A DNA stretch of 38,041 bases from Clostridia bacterium (GTDB lineage Bacteria; Bacillota; Clostridia; Oscillospirales; CAG-272): positions 1 to 38,041 of the forward strand of contig JAFQWY010000325.1 of the NCBI GenBank assembly GCA_017407225.1. The letters run 5' to 3'. A program made the translations under genes and the position numbers. Under the pieces are notes generated by a model, which was given only the letters and a program-made list of their open reading frames with translations, ran no database searches and was not told where the DNA came from. The number at the start of each line of letters is the position of its first letter. Position 1 is the stretch's first letter. This document shows positions 29,082-36,966 of the stretch, piece after piece.

Positions 29082-30152
29082 ATGGCATACAAACTCGGCA
29101 TCATCGGTTACGGCGGCATGGCGGGAGGATATCACATTGGCACGGTACGGCGTGAAGACATTCCTTTTGAACCCGCTGCGGCTTTCGACATTGATCCCGC
29201 ACGTCTTGCGGAGGCGGAAAAGGCGGGATTGAAAGCATACAGCAATCTTGACGACTTCCTTGCACATGAGGGCGGATATGATCTCGTTCTCGTTGCAACG
29301 CCGAACAATTATCACTGCGAAATGGCATGCCGTACAATGGAAGCAGGATTCAACGTCATGTCCGAAAAGCCGGTGGCTATATCCTCGGATGAGCTTCAGA
29401 AGATGATCGACACGTCCGAAAAGTGCGGAAAACTGTTCACAGTCCACCAGAACCGCCGCTGGGACCGCGATTTTGTCATGATCAGGCAGGCGATCGCAGA
29501 AGGTGCTGTCGGCAAGCCCTACATGATTGAATCCCGGATTCAGTCTCCCAACGGCAATGGCGATATGTACAACTGGCGCGGCATGAAGGACCACGGCGGC
29601 GGCATGCTCCTCGACTGGGGTGTACACCTGCTTGACCAGCTGCTCTGGCTCATCAAGGAACCTGTCAAATCCGTCTCTGCCAATGTCTTCCCTCTCTGGT
29701 CGGAGGAAGTGGACGACTACTCCAAGGTTATCATCACCTTCGAAAGCGGTCTCGTCGCGCAGATGGAAGTTGTGACCTACTCTCCCATTGCACTTCCCCG
29801 CTGGATGGTTTACGGTGACCGCGGTGCGATGACAATGCAGGACGCAGGCGACGCCAAAATCAAGGTCCGCCGCATCAAAAAGGACGAAAACGTTGTCATC
29901 GACGTTCCGGCGTATGTTGACCACAGGATGATCACCCGCAAACAGAAGCGTCACTTCATCGAAGAATTTGAGGAATTTGAAGCACCTGAAACTGTGCCGA
30001 ACAACGACTGGGGCTCGGTTTACAAGAATCTCGCAGGTGTTCTCGCCGGTACGGAAGAGCTGATTGTCAAGCCCGCCGAAGTGATGCGTACATTCCGTGT
30101 CATTGAAGCCGCATTCAAGTCCGCAGAAGAAGGTGTGACCGTACGGTTCTGA
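29082..30152 (+). CDS. Gfo/Idh/MocA-family NAD(P)-dependent dehydrogenase
   Basis: A 356-residue oxidoreductase. N-terminal Rossmann fold with LGIIGYGGMAGGYH (about residues 4-17; GxGxxG-like), LVLVATPNNYH (about 70-80), and the family signature MSEKPVAISSDEL (about 96-108), where E-K-P carries the catalytic lysine. The C-terminal alpha/beta domain contains GGGMLLDWGVHLLDQLLWL (about 179-197), with the conserved D-x-x-x-H. Members oxidise or reduce sugars and inositols; substrate is unknown. ATG 29082 has GGAGG five bases upstream. It is likely the head of a transcription unit that once included the following ABC exporter. Confidence 0.9.
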   Translation: MAYKLGIIGYGGMAGGYHIGTVRREDIPFEPAAAFDIDPARLAEAEKAGLKAYSNLDDFLAHEGGYDLVLVATPNNYHCEMACRTMEAGFNVMSEKPVAISSDELQKMIDTSEKCGKLFTVHQNRRWDRDFVMIRQAIAEGAVGKPYMIESRIQSPNGNGDMYNWRGMKDHGGGMLLDWGVHLLDQLLWLIKEPVKSVSANVFPLWSEEVDDYSKVIITFESGLVAQMEVVTYSPIALPRWMVYGDRGAMTMQDAGDAKIKVRRIKKDENVVIDVPAYVDHRMITRKQKRHFIEEFEEFEAPETVPNNDWGSVYKNLAGVLAGTEELIVKPAEVMRTFRVIEAAFKSAEEGVTVRF

Positions 30153-30201
30153 TTGAAGCCGCCGGTACAGTCCGATTTCAACAGGAAAGGACGGGACTCC
30201 C

Positions 30202-31638
30202 ATGTTCCTTTTCGATCACCTGCAGATGCTTCCGTTCACGTATTACGACAGCCGCCCCCACGGCAAGATTCTCGTCCGCGTGGTCAACTACGTCAACAAC
30301 GTCTCCGACTCGCTCACAAACGGTCTTGTCAATGCGATTCTCGAGCTTCTGAACATCTTCTTCATCGCGGGCTACATGTTCTCGATCAATGTTCAGCTCT
30401 CGCTCATCATTCTCTCGGGCATGCCGCTTCTTCTGGTGTTCGTGTTCCTTCTGAAAAACGCACAGAAGAAGGCGAATTTTGCCTACAACAACAAGAACTC
30501 CAACCTGACCGCGTACACTTGCGAAGCCATCGAAGGCGTCAAGGTTTCGCAGATCTTCCGGCGGCAGGACGAGAACCAGAAGATTTACGACGATCTGAAC
30601 CACCAGTATCAGAAGGCGTGGTACAAGATGGCGTATCTCAACAACATCATGGCTCCCGTCACGGAAAACCTGAAGCAGTGGGTGCTGTGTCTGGTTTACA
30701 TCGCGGGCATCCTGTGGGTCTCTCCGTCCATTGAAATCGGCGTCCTCATCGCGATGGCAACGTATGCCTCCAAGTTCTGGCAGCCGGTCATCAGCCTTGC
30801 GAACATCTACAACAATCTGCTCAAGACCATGTCCTATCTCGAGCGCATCTTCCAGACCATCGACGAGCCGATTGATATCGGGGATGCACCGGATGCCAAG
30901 CCCCTTCCCGACATGCAGGGCAAGGTTGAATTCAAAGATGTCCGCTTCGCTTACGAAAAGGACTACTACGTGCTCAACGGCGTCGATCTCACTGTGGAAA
31001 AGGGTCAGCGCATCGCCCTCGTCGGTCCGACAGGTTCCGGCAAATCCACCATCGTCAACCTCATCAGCCGCTTCTACGATGTAACCGAAGGCAGTCTCCT
31101 GATCGACGGCGTGGATATTCACGACATCACGCTCAACTCGCTCCGTTCCCAGATGGGCATCATGCTTCAGGACAGCTTCATTTTCACCGGAACGATTGCG
31201 GACAACATCCGCTACGGCAAGCTGGATGCGACCGATGAGGAAATCCGTGCCGCAGCAAAAGCAGTCTGTGCCGATGAATTCATCTCCGAGATGGAGGACG
31301 GCTACAACACCCATGTCACCGAGCGCGGCGGAATGCTTTCACAGGGTCAGCGTCAGCTCCTTGCGTTTGCGCGCACGATGGTTTCCGATCCCGCGATTCT
31401 GATTCTGGACGAAGCCACTTCTTCAATCGATGCGAAAACCGAAAAGCTCCTCCAGCAGGGCATCGAAAATCTCATGGAAAACCGGACATCGTTCGTCATC
31501 GCGCACCGCCTCTCCACCATCCGCAGCTGTGATAAAATCCTGTATATCGACGGCGGCAAAATCGTGGAATCCGGCACACACGACGAACTGATGGCGAAAA
31601 AGGGACACTACTACCGTCTCAGCACGGCACAGAGCTGA
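30202..31638 (+). pseudogene. ABC exporter (permease-ATPase fusion), N-terminally truncated
   Basis: A 478-residue open frame. The C-terminal ATPase is complete: Walker A VGPTGSGKST (about 274-283), Q-loop GIMLQDSFIFTG, signature LSQGQRQLLAFAR, Walker B ILILDEATSSID and switch IAHRLST. The membrane half starts abruptly at MFLFDHLQMLPFTYYDSRPH, which corresponds to about residue 110-120 of normal 580-620-residue exporters, so the first two transmembrane helices are missing. An AGGAAAGGA lies near ATG 30202, so a product may still be made, but it would lack part of the channel. Only 49 bases separate it from the Gfo/Idh gene, placing the deletion there. The heterodimer partner usual for this family is not present. 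Confidence 0.8.
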
Positions 31639-31658
31639 GTTTTTCAAGAGGAAATCCT

Positions 31659-31709
31659 ATGTATTTCAATGCTGAAACATATCAGCTGATTTCGGACTAC
31701 TCTCTCTGA
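31659..31709 (+). pseudogene. truncated 5' end of a lost gene (16 codons)
   Basis: ATG 31659 is preceded by AGAGGAAA at a normal distance, and reads MYFNAETYQLISDYSL then TGA. It follows the ABC exporter by 20 bases as an operon member would. The sequence after it is unrelated, so it is probably the stump of a gene cut by the rearrangement that left the IS remnant. Confidence 0.4.
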
Positions 31710-31769
31710 TGTGCTTTACATCCAAGTGCGGGTTTTCCATACTGCAATCCACTCTCTGTTCATACCAAA

Positions 31770-31816
31770 ACGACCGGGTCATCCTTTTTGGGGACAGCCC
31801 GGTCGTCCTGTTTTTG
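31770..31816. terminator. strong bidirectional terminator
   Basis: ACGACCGGG (31770-31778) pairs with CCCGGTCGT (31798-31806), with further pairing inside. CCTGTTTTTG follows on the plus strand and TTTTGG on the minus strand. Confidence 0.8.
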
Positions 31817-31829
31817 TGCAACTACGCTT

Positions 31830-32213
31830 ATGACGATAAATTACCATATATTTTATCTGTGCTTTCCCATCCTTCCTGTGAGCAAAAGAAAATCCCGCAT
31901 CAGCTTGTTTTCCATTTCCAACTGTCTGATCAAGGCATCTTTTCCGGCCATTTTTATCGAAGATCCGAACATCTGTCATCTTCGGTAACGACAGTTTTTT
32001 TGCGGGACGCCCCCTTTCGGGGATTGCTATTCCTGCTTCCAGGTTTCGCTGGCGTTCATTATATGCACAGAAGAATTCCTTGATTTGCTGCTTGCTATAT
32101 CCTGACACCTCACCCATTTCTCGATGTGTATGCCCTTGCTTTTTCATTTCCAGCAATTCTTTTTCAAACTGCATTACTCTCTTGGCATAGAAACGCCCTC
32201 CTATGTTTTTCAT
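31830..32213 (-). mobile_element. IS3-family insertion sequence remnant (orfA frameshifted, orfB stump)
   Basis: The reading begins GGRFYAKRVMQFEKELLEMK, then QGHTHREMGEVSGYSKQQI (helix-turn-helix) and ERGRPAKK, the typical start of an IS3-group OrfA. After DVRIFDK the frame is lost. The adjacent frame continues MAGKDALIRQLEMENKLMRD and FLLLTGRMGKHR, the leucine-zipper end of OrfA. A following KYMVIYRHK is the start of an OrfB, cut after a few codons. No catalytic DDE region remains, so it is dead. The first bases on the minus strand beyond the gene (TGGGCACAGC, about 32240) may be the original terminus; the other end is lost. Confidence 0.75.
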
Positions 32214-32304
32214 TATACTATAGGAAGTTTTGCTGTGCCCAGAAAATACCGGCGCATAAAGCACTACGAGAAAGAAAACAAATAGCAGAAAAGCCTCATA
32301 AAAA

Positions 32305-33147
32305 TCAATTTCTGTTCGATGATGCTGTCCGTTCCCGGTATTCGCCGGGGGTCATCCCGGTCAGACGCCTGAACATGACGATGAAGGAAGAAGCCTGTGT
32401 GAATCCGCATCGTTCCGCAAGCTCTGAGACGGGAACCCCTTCCATGAGCCACGTTTTTGCCAGAGATATCCGAACCGCTGTGATATATTCATGCAGGGAC
32501 AGGTTGGTGACAAGGCGGAAATCGCTGTACAGCTTCGTTCTGCTGACAAAGAAAATCTCCGACAGATTATCTACGGTAAGATTCTCCGATATGTGATTGA
32601 CAATATAATACATGACGTCCTGTATGTACGGCTGTGTGCTGATGTGCTTGAAGAGGACTTTATCGGAAAGATCGCTCACTTTCCCGAAAATCGCAGCCAG
32701 AAGCCCGATGGAGGTGTGGTTCATCAGATTGCTGTCCGCGGTCTGATACTGCTCGTTCAGAAGATCCAGAAGAGGGCGGAACGTGCCTAACTGCTCATCC
32801 GTGACAGGAATAATATATTCGTTCACATTGTGGAAATTGCCCATGGATATGATCCCGTCGTACACGGTAAAGAGATAGGGGTTGATATCCAGCTTATACC
32901 GGATATAGGTATCACTGCATAATGTATTTGAGGAATGCAATGTAAACGGTGCGCGGTATACGATATACGGTGTATTGGTTTCATATACATGACCGCTGAT
33001 GGAATGTCGGATCGGGATATGGGAGAAATTGAACATCAGCTCATGATGTGTATGCATATGCTCCGCATTCATCGCAAAACCGTTCGTTTTCACTTCCGCG
33101 ATTCTCCAGGTATCCACTAAATAAATCCAATATGACATATCCAGCAT
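32305..33147 (-). CDS. AraC-family transcriptional regulator
   Basis: A 280-residue protein. The N-terminal cupin-like sensor has HMHTHHELMFNFSH (about residues 30-43) and a beta-rich region to about 120. The C-terminal ~100 residues hold the two AraC helix-turn-helix units: LTVDNLSEIFFVSRTKLYSD (about 190-209) and VSELAERCGFTQASSFIVMF (about 239-258), then RRLTGMTPGEYRE. It is complete. It is divergent from the solute-binding protein gene, with direct repeats in the shared promoter region, as expected for control of a sugar-uptake operon. The sugar is unknown; neighbouring genes suggest a plant or host polysaccharide breakdown product. Confidence 0.9.
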   Translation of the reverse strand: MLDMSYWIYLVDTWRIAEVKTNGFAMNAEHMHTHHELMFNFSHIPIRHSISGHVYETNTPYIVYRAPFTLHSSNTLCSDTYIRYKLDINPYLFTVYDGIISMGNFHNVNEYIIPVTDEQLGTFRPLLDLLNEQYQTADSNLMNHTSIGLLAAIFGKVSDLSDKVLFKHISTQPYIQDVMYYIVNHISENLTVDNLSEIFFVSRTKLYSDFRLVTNLSLHEYITAVRISLAKTWLMEGVPVSELAERCGFTQASSFIVMFRRLTGMTPGEYRERTASSNRN

Positions 33148-33205
33148 AGGACGCTTTTCTCCCGTAAAAATGTACGAATTCTATATTGATTATACCATAT
33201 AACTT

Positions 33206-33258
33206 ACATTATGTAAACACTTGCCGATGGATTTTTGGTATAATACACTATGTAAACA
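33206..33258 (+). promoter_or_regulatory. solute-binding protein promoter with 14-base direct repeats (candidate AraC sites)
   Basis: ACAyTATGTAAACA occurs at 33206-33219 and 33245-33258, 39 bases apart, flanking a -10 TATAAT (33239-33244) that lacks a good -35. The first copy also overlaps the near-palindrome TTACATTATGTAA (33204-33216). A weak -35 with flanking repeats fits an activator-dependent promoter under the divergent AraC gene. Confidence 0.5.
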
Positions 33259-33272
33259 AGGAGAAAGTCAGC

Positions 33273-33846
33273 CTGAAGAGAAACCTGACGCTTGTTCTCG
33301 CCTTTTTGATGCTTCTCACATCCTGCGCTCCGGCATCGCAGACAGAACCGGAAGAAACCAAGAAAACCCAGAGCACCCAGGACACCACGGAAACCCAGAA
33401 TCCGGAAACTGTACCCGAAGAGACTGTCCCCGAGGAAACCGAACCTCCCATTCCCGCTGATAAGCTTCCGGATGATCTGAACTTCGACGGAGCAACCTTC
33501 CAGACGATCTCCCGCCTGAAGTCGCACTATCACGGTGAGATGTTTATTTTTGAATCCACCGGTGAATCCCTCAACGACGCGCGCTGCAACGCCACAAACA
33601 AGGTTGCAGACCGGCTCAATATTGTCCCGAAGGAAGACTATTACGGACTGATCGACTATTCCGACAATGACCTGCCCCGCACCTATCTGCTCGCCGGCGA
33701 CACAACCTACGATCTGTACAACGGCCGTGCCTCCTCCATTGTCACCTATGCATCGGAACATTACCTCCAAGCTGGCAGCCAAGCACAAGATTTGGCAGAG
33801 CAAGCTGGACTCCATGAACGCAGGATTCGGAAAAACCGAAGAATAA
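33273..33846 (+). pseudogene. extracellular solute-binding lipoprotein gene with a large internal deletion
   Basis: The N-terminal part reads KRNLTLVLAFLMLLTSCAP, a signal peptide with lipobox LLTSC, then a Thr/Glu/Pro-rich linker and the start of a family-1-type binding protein (DLNFDGATFQTISRLK, LNDARCNATNKVADRLNI, TTYDLYNGRASSIVTYASEH). At about 33763 the homology jumps into another frame, which reads SKLAAKHKIWQSKLDSMN and ends GFGKTEE with TAA at 33844-33846, the typical C-terminus of such proteins. About 350 internal residues are thus missing and the frame is shifted. The only start well placed after AAGGAG (33258-33263) is CTG at 33273; no ATG, GTG or TTG fits. Almost certainly non-functional. 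Confidence 0.75.
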
Positions 33847-33902
33847 GTTTCCGGAATCTGCAAAAGATCGAAACCGACTCAGAACGGACAAGGAGGATTC
33901 AC

Positions 33903-34655
33903 GTGATTGATTTTGAACGGCTGGACTTGTTTGAAGAATATACCGATGAAAAAACAGGAGTCAGGAGCTATATCCTGAACGAAAAACCTGCGGAATACGT
34001 GCAGAGCTTTTATTTCACCAATCAGTCCCTCTCGGATGATCAGAAATATCTGTGGATGTACTGCTTCTATCCGCCGCTGCGCCATCATTCTCTGGGCGTT
34101 GTAAGTCTGGATCCCGAGAATCCCTTTGTCCGTGTTTTCAAAGAGGCAGTCGTTCATGCTGCCACCCCACTGGTTGCACCGGAAGGAGGCAGGGTATACT
34201 TTGTGGATGGCTATACCGATGCGGCACAGATCTGCACCATTGATGTAAACGGAAACATCGAGTTGTCTGCACGGATGGATCCGGGCTGCATCGGCAAAAA
34301 AGCGATCAGCCGCTTCGGAACCCATCTGTCCATTTCCGCTGACGGCAGGTATATGCTCGTGGACGGTATGTTCAGCACCTTCGGCTTTGCCGCACTTGTG
34401 GATATGGAAACCCGCGAGTTCAAGGTCATCAACGAGTACGAGGGAATGCACAATCACGGACAGTTCTCACCGGTTCATCCCAAGCTGTTCCTGCTGGATC
34501 AGGATACCTCCATCAACCCGATTACAGAGTACCATCTCGATCCGCATCCCCAGTTCACGAGGGACGGCAGATACATTGTCTGCACAACGACGGTAAGAGG
34601 CGGAGTCGATATTTCAGTCACACCCGTGGATCAGCTTGTTGCGCTGACACAATGA
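33903..34655 (+). CDS. oligogalacturonate lyase-like / beta-propeller protein, shorter than its family
   Basis: A 250-residue protein starting at GTG 33903, with AGGAGG six bases upstream. Blade-like repeats are visible: SLSDDQKYLWMYCFYPP, GGRVYFVDGYTDAAQICTID, HLSISADGRYMLVDGMFS and TRDGRYIVCTTTVRGGVDIS. The pattern, and INPIT before a HLDPHPQF stretch, recall PL22-type oligogalacturonate lyases, but those are usually near 390 residues. The jump from SINPIT to HLDPHPQF may mark an internal in-frame deletion of roughly 130 residues, so activity is doubtful. If the family call is right it points to pectin breakdown. The stop overlaps an ATG in the next gene. Confidence 0.5.
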   Translation: MIDFERLDLFEEYTDEKTGVRSYILNEKPAEYVQSFYFTNQSLSDDQKYLWMYCFYPPLRHHSLGVVSLDPENPFVRVFKEAVVHAATPLVAPEGGRVYFVDGYTDAAQICTIDVNGNIELSARMDPGCIGKKAISRFGTHLSISADGRYMLVDGMFSTFGFAALVDMETREFKVINEYEGMHNHGQFSPVHPKLFLLDQDTSINPITEYHLDPHPQFTRDGRYIVCTTTVRGGVDISVTPVDQLVALTQ

Positions 34656-34702
34656 ATCCGAACAACAGAAAATTTCACCTTGTCATGAGAGGAGACCTGA
34701 AA

Positions 34703-36166
34703 ATGAATTACATTCCAACCACAGCATCGGAAACCGGCAGTTATCTCTGTACATGGGACCGTCAGGGCTTTGTGGCATCCAAGTACAAATTCACCGGCGG
34801 TGCCAATATGCGCGATGCACTGACCCCGGAGTATCTGTTCGGCGAGGAAGAAAACTACCACTGGCTCCCGCGCGAATACCGGAGCGGACTCTATTTTCTG
34901 CTTGACGACGGTTGGGATACGCCGCCGCACACGGAAAACAACAGCCACATCAGACCGTTCGGTGCGGTTGACCCTCATCCCGACAAATTCGGATCACTGG
35001 GCAGAACCCCCACGGAACGGCTTACTGCACTGAATAAGCTGGCGCAGGAGTGGGGCTATATCGGTCTCGGTCTGTGGATTTCACCCCAGATGTACATGGA
35101 AGACCGCAAGGTGGGCGCAGAGGAAGCACGGGAATACTGGATCGAGCGCGCCGTCCGATGTCAGGAAGCCGGTGTGCGGTACTGGAAGGTTGACTGGGGT
35201 ATGCATGATCACGAAGTGGACTACCGGCGTATGCTCACAGAGGTTGTCAGAGAGTATGCACCCGATCTCGCCGTGGAACACACCTATGTCCAGCAGCCGC
35301 TGAGTGATCTGATCCAACGAGAAAACCGTGTACGGGAATCCCGCGAGCTGCTTGCCTTCAGCGATTTCTTCCGAACCTACGACATCATGTGGCCGTTTAC
35401 CGATATCACAACCCTTTCCCGCATCCACGAGCTGCTTTCCGATCCCCTGCCCTTTGAGCTTGGAGCAAAAGGTATTCTGAGTACCGAGGAGCAGCAGTTT
35501 ATCGCGGCCGGACTTGGCTGTGCCATCGGCATCATGAATCCTGCTGTTGAGACCCGTGCGGTTCTTCGCTGGCAGCGGATTGCCCCTCCGTTCGGTGCTG
35601 CAGAGTCGGATTACAGATGCTCCGGCGAAATGCTGACCGACAGCTATGACTATCCGAAAAATCCTGTCAGATGGGTTCACACCGGCGGCAGGGTAATCAG
35701 CGAAACAGCGCCTGCGGTAATGGCACGCGGATGTGCTCTGCCGGCTGTTGAACCGATCGGTCAGGAAAAGCCCTATGTCCTCGCATCCCGCAATCCGCAC
35801 ACAGGCGCATACGCAATCGCATCCATCCGCCGCAATATCGCCCCCAATCCGATGACGATTGTTCCGGCTGACGTAACATGGGAGCTGGAAGACATGGATG
35901 CATTCGTCGGCGTGTTCGGCTATTTCGAAAGCCTGACACTGGTTTATCCCGAAGTGCTGCCCGCCGATTGCCGTATTTTCGCACAGAATCTGATGGACGA
36001 CGAGGCGCAGGATATTACGGATCAGGTTCAGACCGACGGCAGCCGTCTGACGCTTCCCGCCCGTACGCTCATGCAGATCGGTGCGTGCAATTTTGCCTAT
36101 CCCAACATGGGCGGACGGAAAATGACCGATCCCATGCTGCTGATCAGACTTGAAACAAATACCTGA
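34703..36166 (+). CDS. alpha-galactosidase-like glycoside hydrolase (TIM barrel)
   Basis: A 487-residue protein without signal peptide. A central barrel has LYFLLDDGWDTPP (about 65-77), WGYIGLGLWISPQMY (about 117-131) and VRYWKVDWGMHDHE (about 158-171); the K-V-D-W-G element resembles the catalytic K-x-D of clan GH-D (GH27/GH36) enzymes. RELLAFSDFFRTYDIMWPFT follows, and a beta-sandwich C-terminal domain ends near LTLPARTLMQIG. The start at ATG 34703 has GGAG eight bases upstream; an in-frame ATG at 34652 overlaps the previous stop but has no such site. Substrate is unknown; the context is carbohydrate use. Family assignment is by motif only. Confidence 0.6.
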   Translation: MNYIPTTASETGSYLCTWDRQGFVASKYKFTGGANMRDALTPEYLFGEEENYHWLPREYRSGLYFLLDDGWDTPPHTENNSHIRPFGAVDPHPDKFGSLGRTPTERLTALNKLAQEWGYIGLGLWISPQMYMEDRKVGAEEAREYWIERAVRCQEAGVRYWKVDWGMHDHEVDYRRMLTEVVREYAPDLAVEHTYVQQPLSDLIQRENRVRESRELLAFSDFFRTYDIMWPFTDITTLSRIHELLSDPLPFELGAKGILSTEEQQFIAAGLGCAIGIMNPAVETRAVLRWQRIAPPFGAAESDYRCSGEMLTDSYDYPKNPVRWVHTGGRVISETAPAVMARGCALPAVEPIGQEKPYVLASRNPHTGAYAIASIRRNIAPNPMTIVPADVTWELEDMDAFVGVFGYFESLTLVYPEVLPADCRIFAQNLMDDEAQDITDQVQTDGSRLTLPARTLMQIGACNFAYPNMGGRKMTDPMLLIRLETNT

Positions 36167-36216
36167 TTGTATGAACCGCTGTACCAACAGTGTTTACTGC
36201 AGTCCACCGCAATGCA

Positions 36217-36272
36217 AAACGGAACTCTCCTGCTGCAAAACAGCTCGGCAGGAAAGTTCCGTTTGTGTTTTT
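36217..36272 (+). terminator. intrinsic terminator of the glycoside hydrolase operon
   Basis: AAACGGAACT pairs with AGTTCCGTTT, and inner CCTGC pairs with GCAGG. GTGTTTTTC follows. Confidence 0.8.
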
Positions 36273-36437
36273 CAAATCGATTCTCCGCAGCCGGTCACAG
36301 TTCTGCCATAGGATTACCGGCTTCCGTTATGCTTCAGAAACTGTGTAACAGCTTCTCATCCTCATTGGTTTTCACGGTACGGACAGCCGCAGAATACTCC
36401 GCAATACCCGAAAGAAAAAATGTTTACAATTCCCCTG

Positions 36438-36479
36438 TTGACAAATACGGCGCTGAACAATATAATGATGAACAGTTCA
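36438..36479 (+). promoter_or_regulatory. consensus promoter and candidate MarR operator
   Basis: TTGACA (36438-36443), 17 bases, TATAAT (36461-36466). The near-palindrome TGAACAGTTCA (36469-36479) covers the expected start of transcription, a usual position for MarR autorepression. Confidence 0.8.
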
Positions 36480-36504
36480 GATTTGAAATATCGGAGAATA
36501 ATGT

Positions 36505-36966
36505 ATGATTACCATTCAGGACATGAACGGTTATGCCAGAAAAATCGCACTTGCCTATGAAAAGGCTCTGCTTCCTCTGGCAAAAGAGATGGAAATGCCG
36601 CATACAGCAGTCAGTATCCTGCTTTTCATTGCCAATAACCCGGATTACGCCACTGCGAAGGATATCTGCGCTCTTCGGGGTCTCAAGCCTCCGATTGTAT
36701 CCGCGCATGTGGAACGGCTGGTGCAGGAGGGGTACATTGAGCGGCATGCCGTTCCCGGGGATCGCCGGAAGGATGCTCTTCTCTGCACCGCGAAAGCATC
36801 CGGAATCATTGAAGCGGGTCGGAAACGTCAGATTGCATTTGCCGAAGCGATTCTTTCCGGCATCAGCGAACAGGACCGTACCGTTATGGCACAATGCTTC
36901 CATGCGATGAACGAAAATATTGACAAGCTTATCAGAGAAAACAACCGGGGAGGCCTGGAATTATGA
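36505..36966 (+). CDS. MarR-family transcriptional regulator
   Basis: A 153-residue winged-helix protein. N-terminal dimerisation helices, then HTAVSILLFIANNPDYATAK (about residues 33-52), DICALRGLKPPIVSAHVERL (about 53-72, recognition helix) and the wing GYIERHAVPGDRRKDALLCT (about 76-95), with the conserved D-R-R. It overlaps the MATE exporter gene by 4 bases (ATGA), so it probably represses the pair in the absence of an inducing compound. Confidence 0.92.
   Translation: MITIQDMNGYARKIALAYEKALLPLAKEMEMPHTAVSILLFIANNPDYATAKDICALRGLKPPIVSAHVERLVQEGYIERHAVPGDRRKDALLCTAKASGIIEAGRKRQIAFAEAILSGISEQDRTVMAQCFHAMNENIDKLIRENNRGGLEL

Larger units (their letters stand above)
36167..36504. other. intergenic region with terminator and promoter
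   Basis: 338 bases. It contains the terminator of the carbohydrate operon (36217-36272) and the marR promoter with a candidate operator (36438-36479). Nothing else is recognised. Confidence 0.7.

Noticed and set aside
30164-30170. Third near-copy of the att core (GGTACAG followed by T) at the scar between the Gfo/Idh and ABC genes
   Set aside because: It matches only seven bases, lacks the TGTn flank and has no arm sequences; a 7-mer is expected by chance several times in a window of this size.
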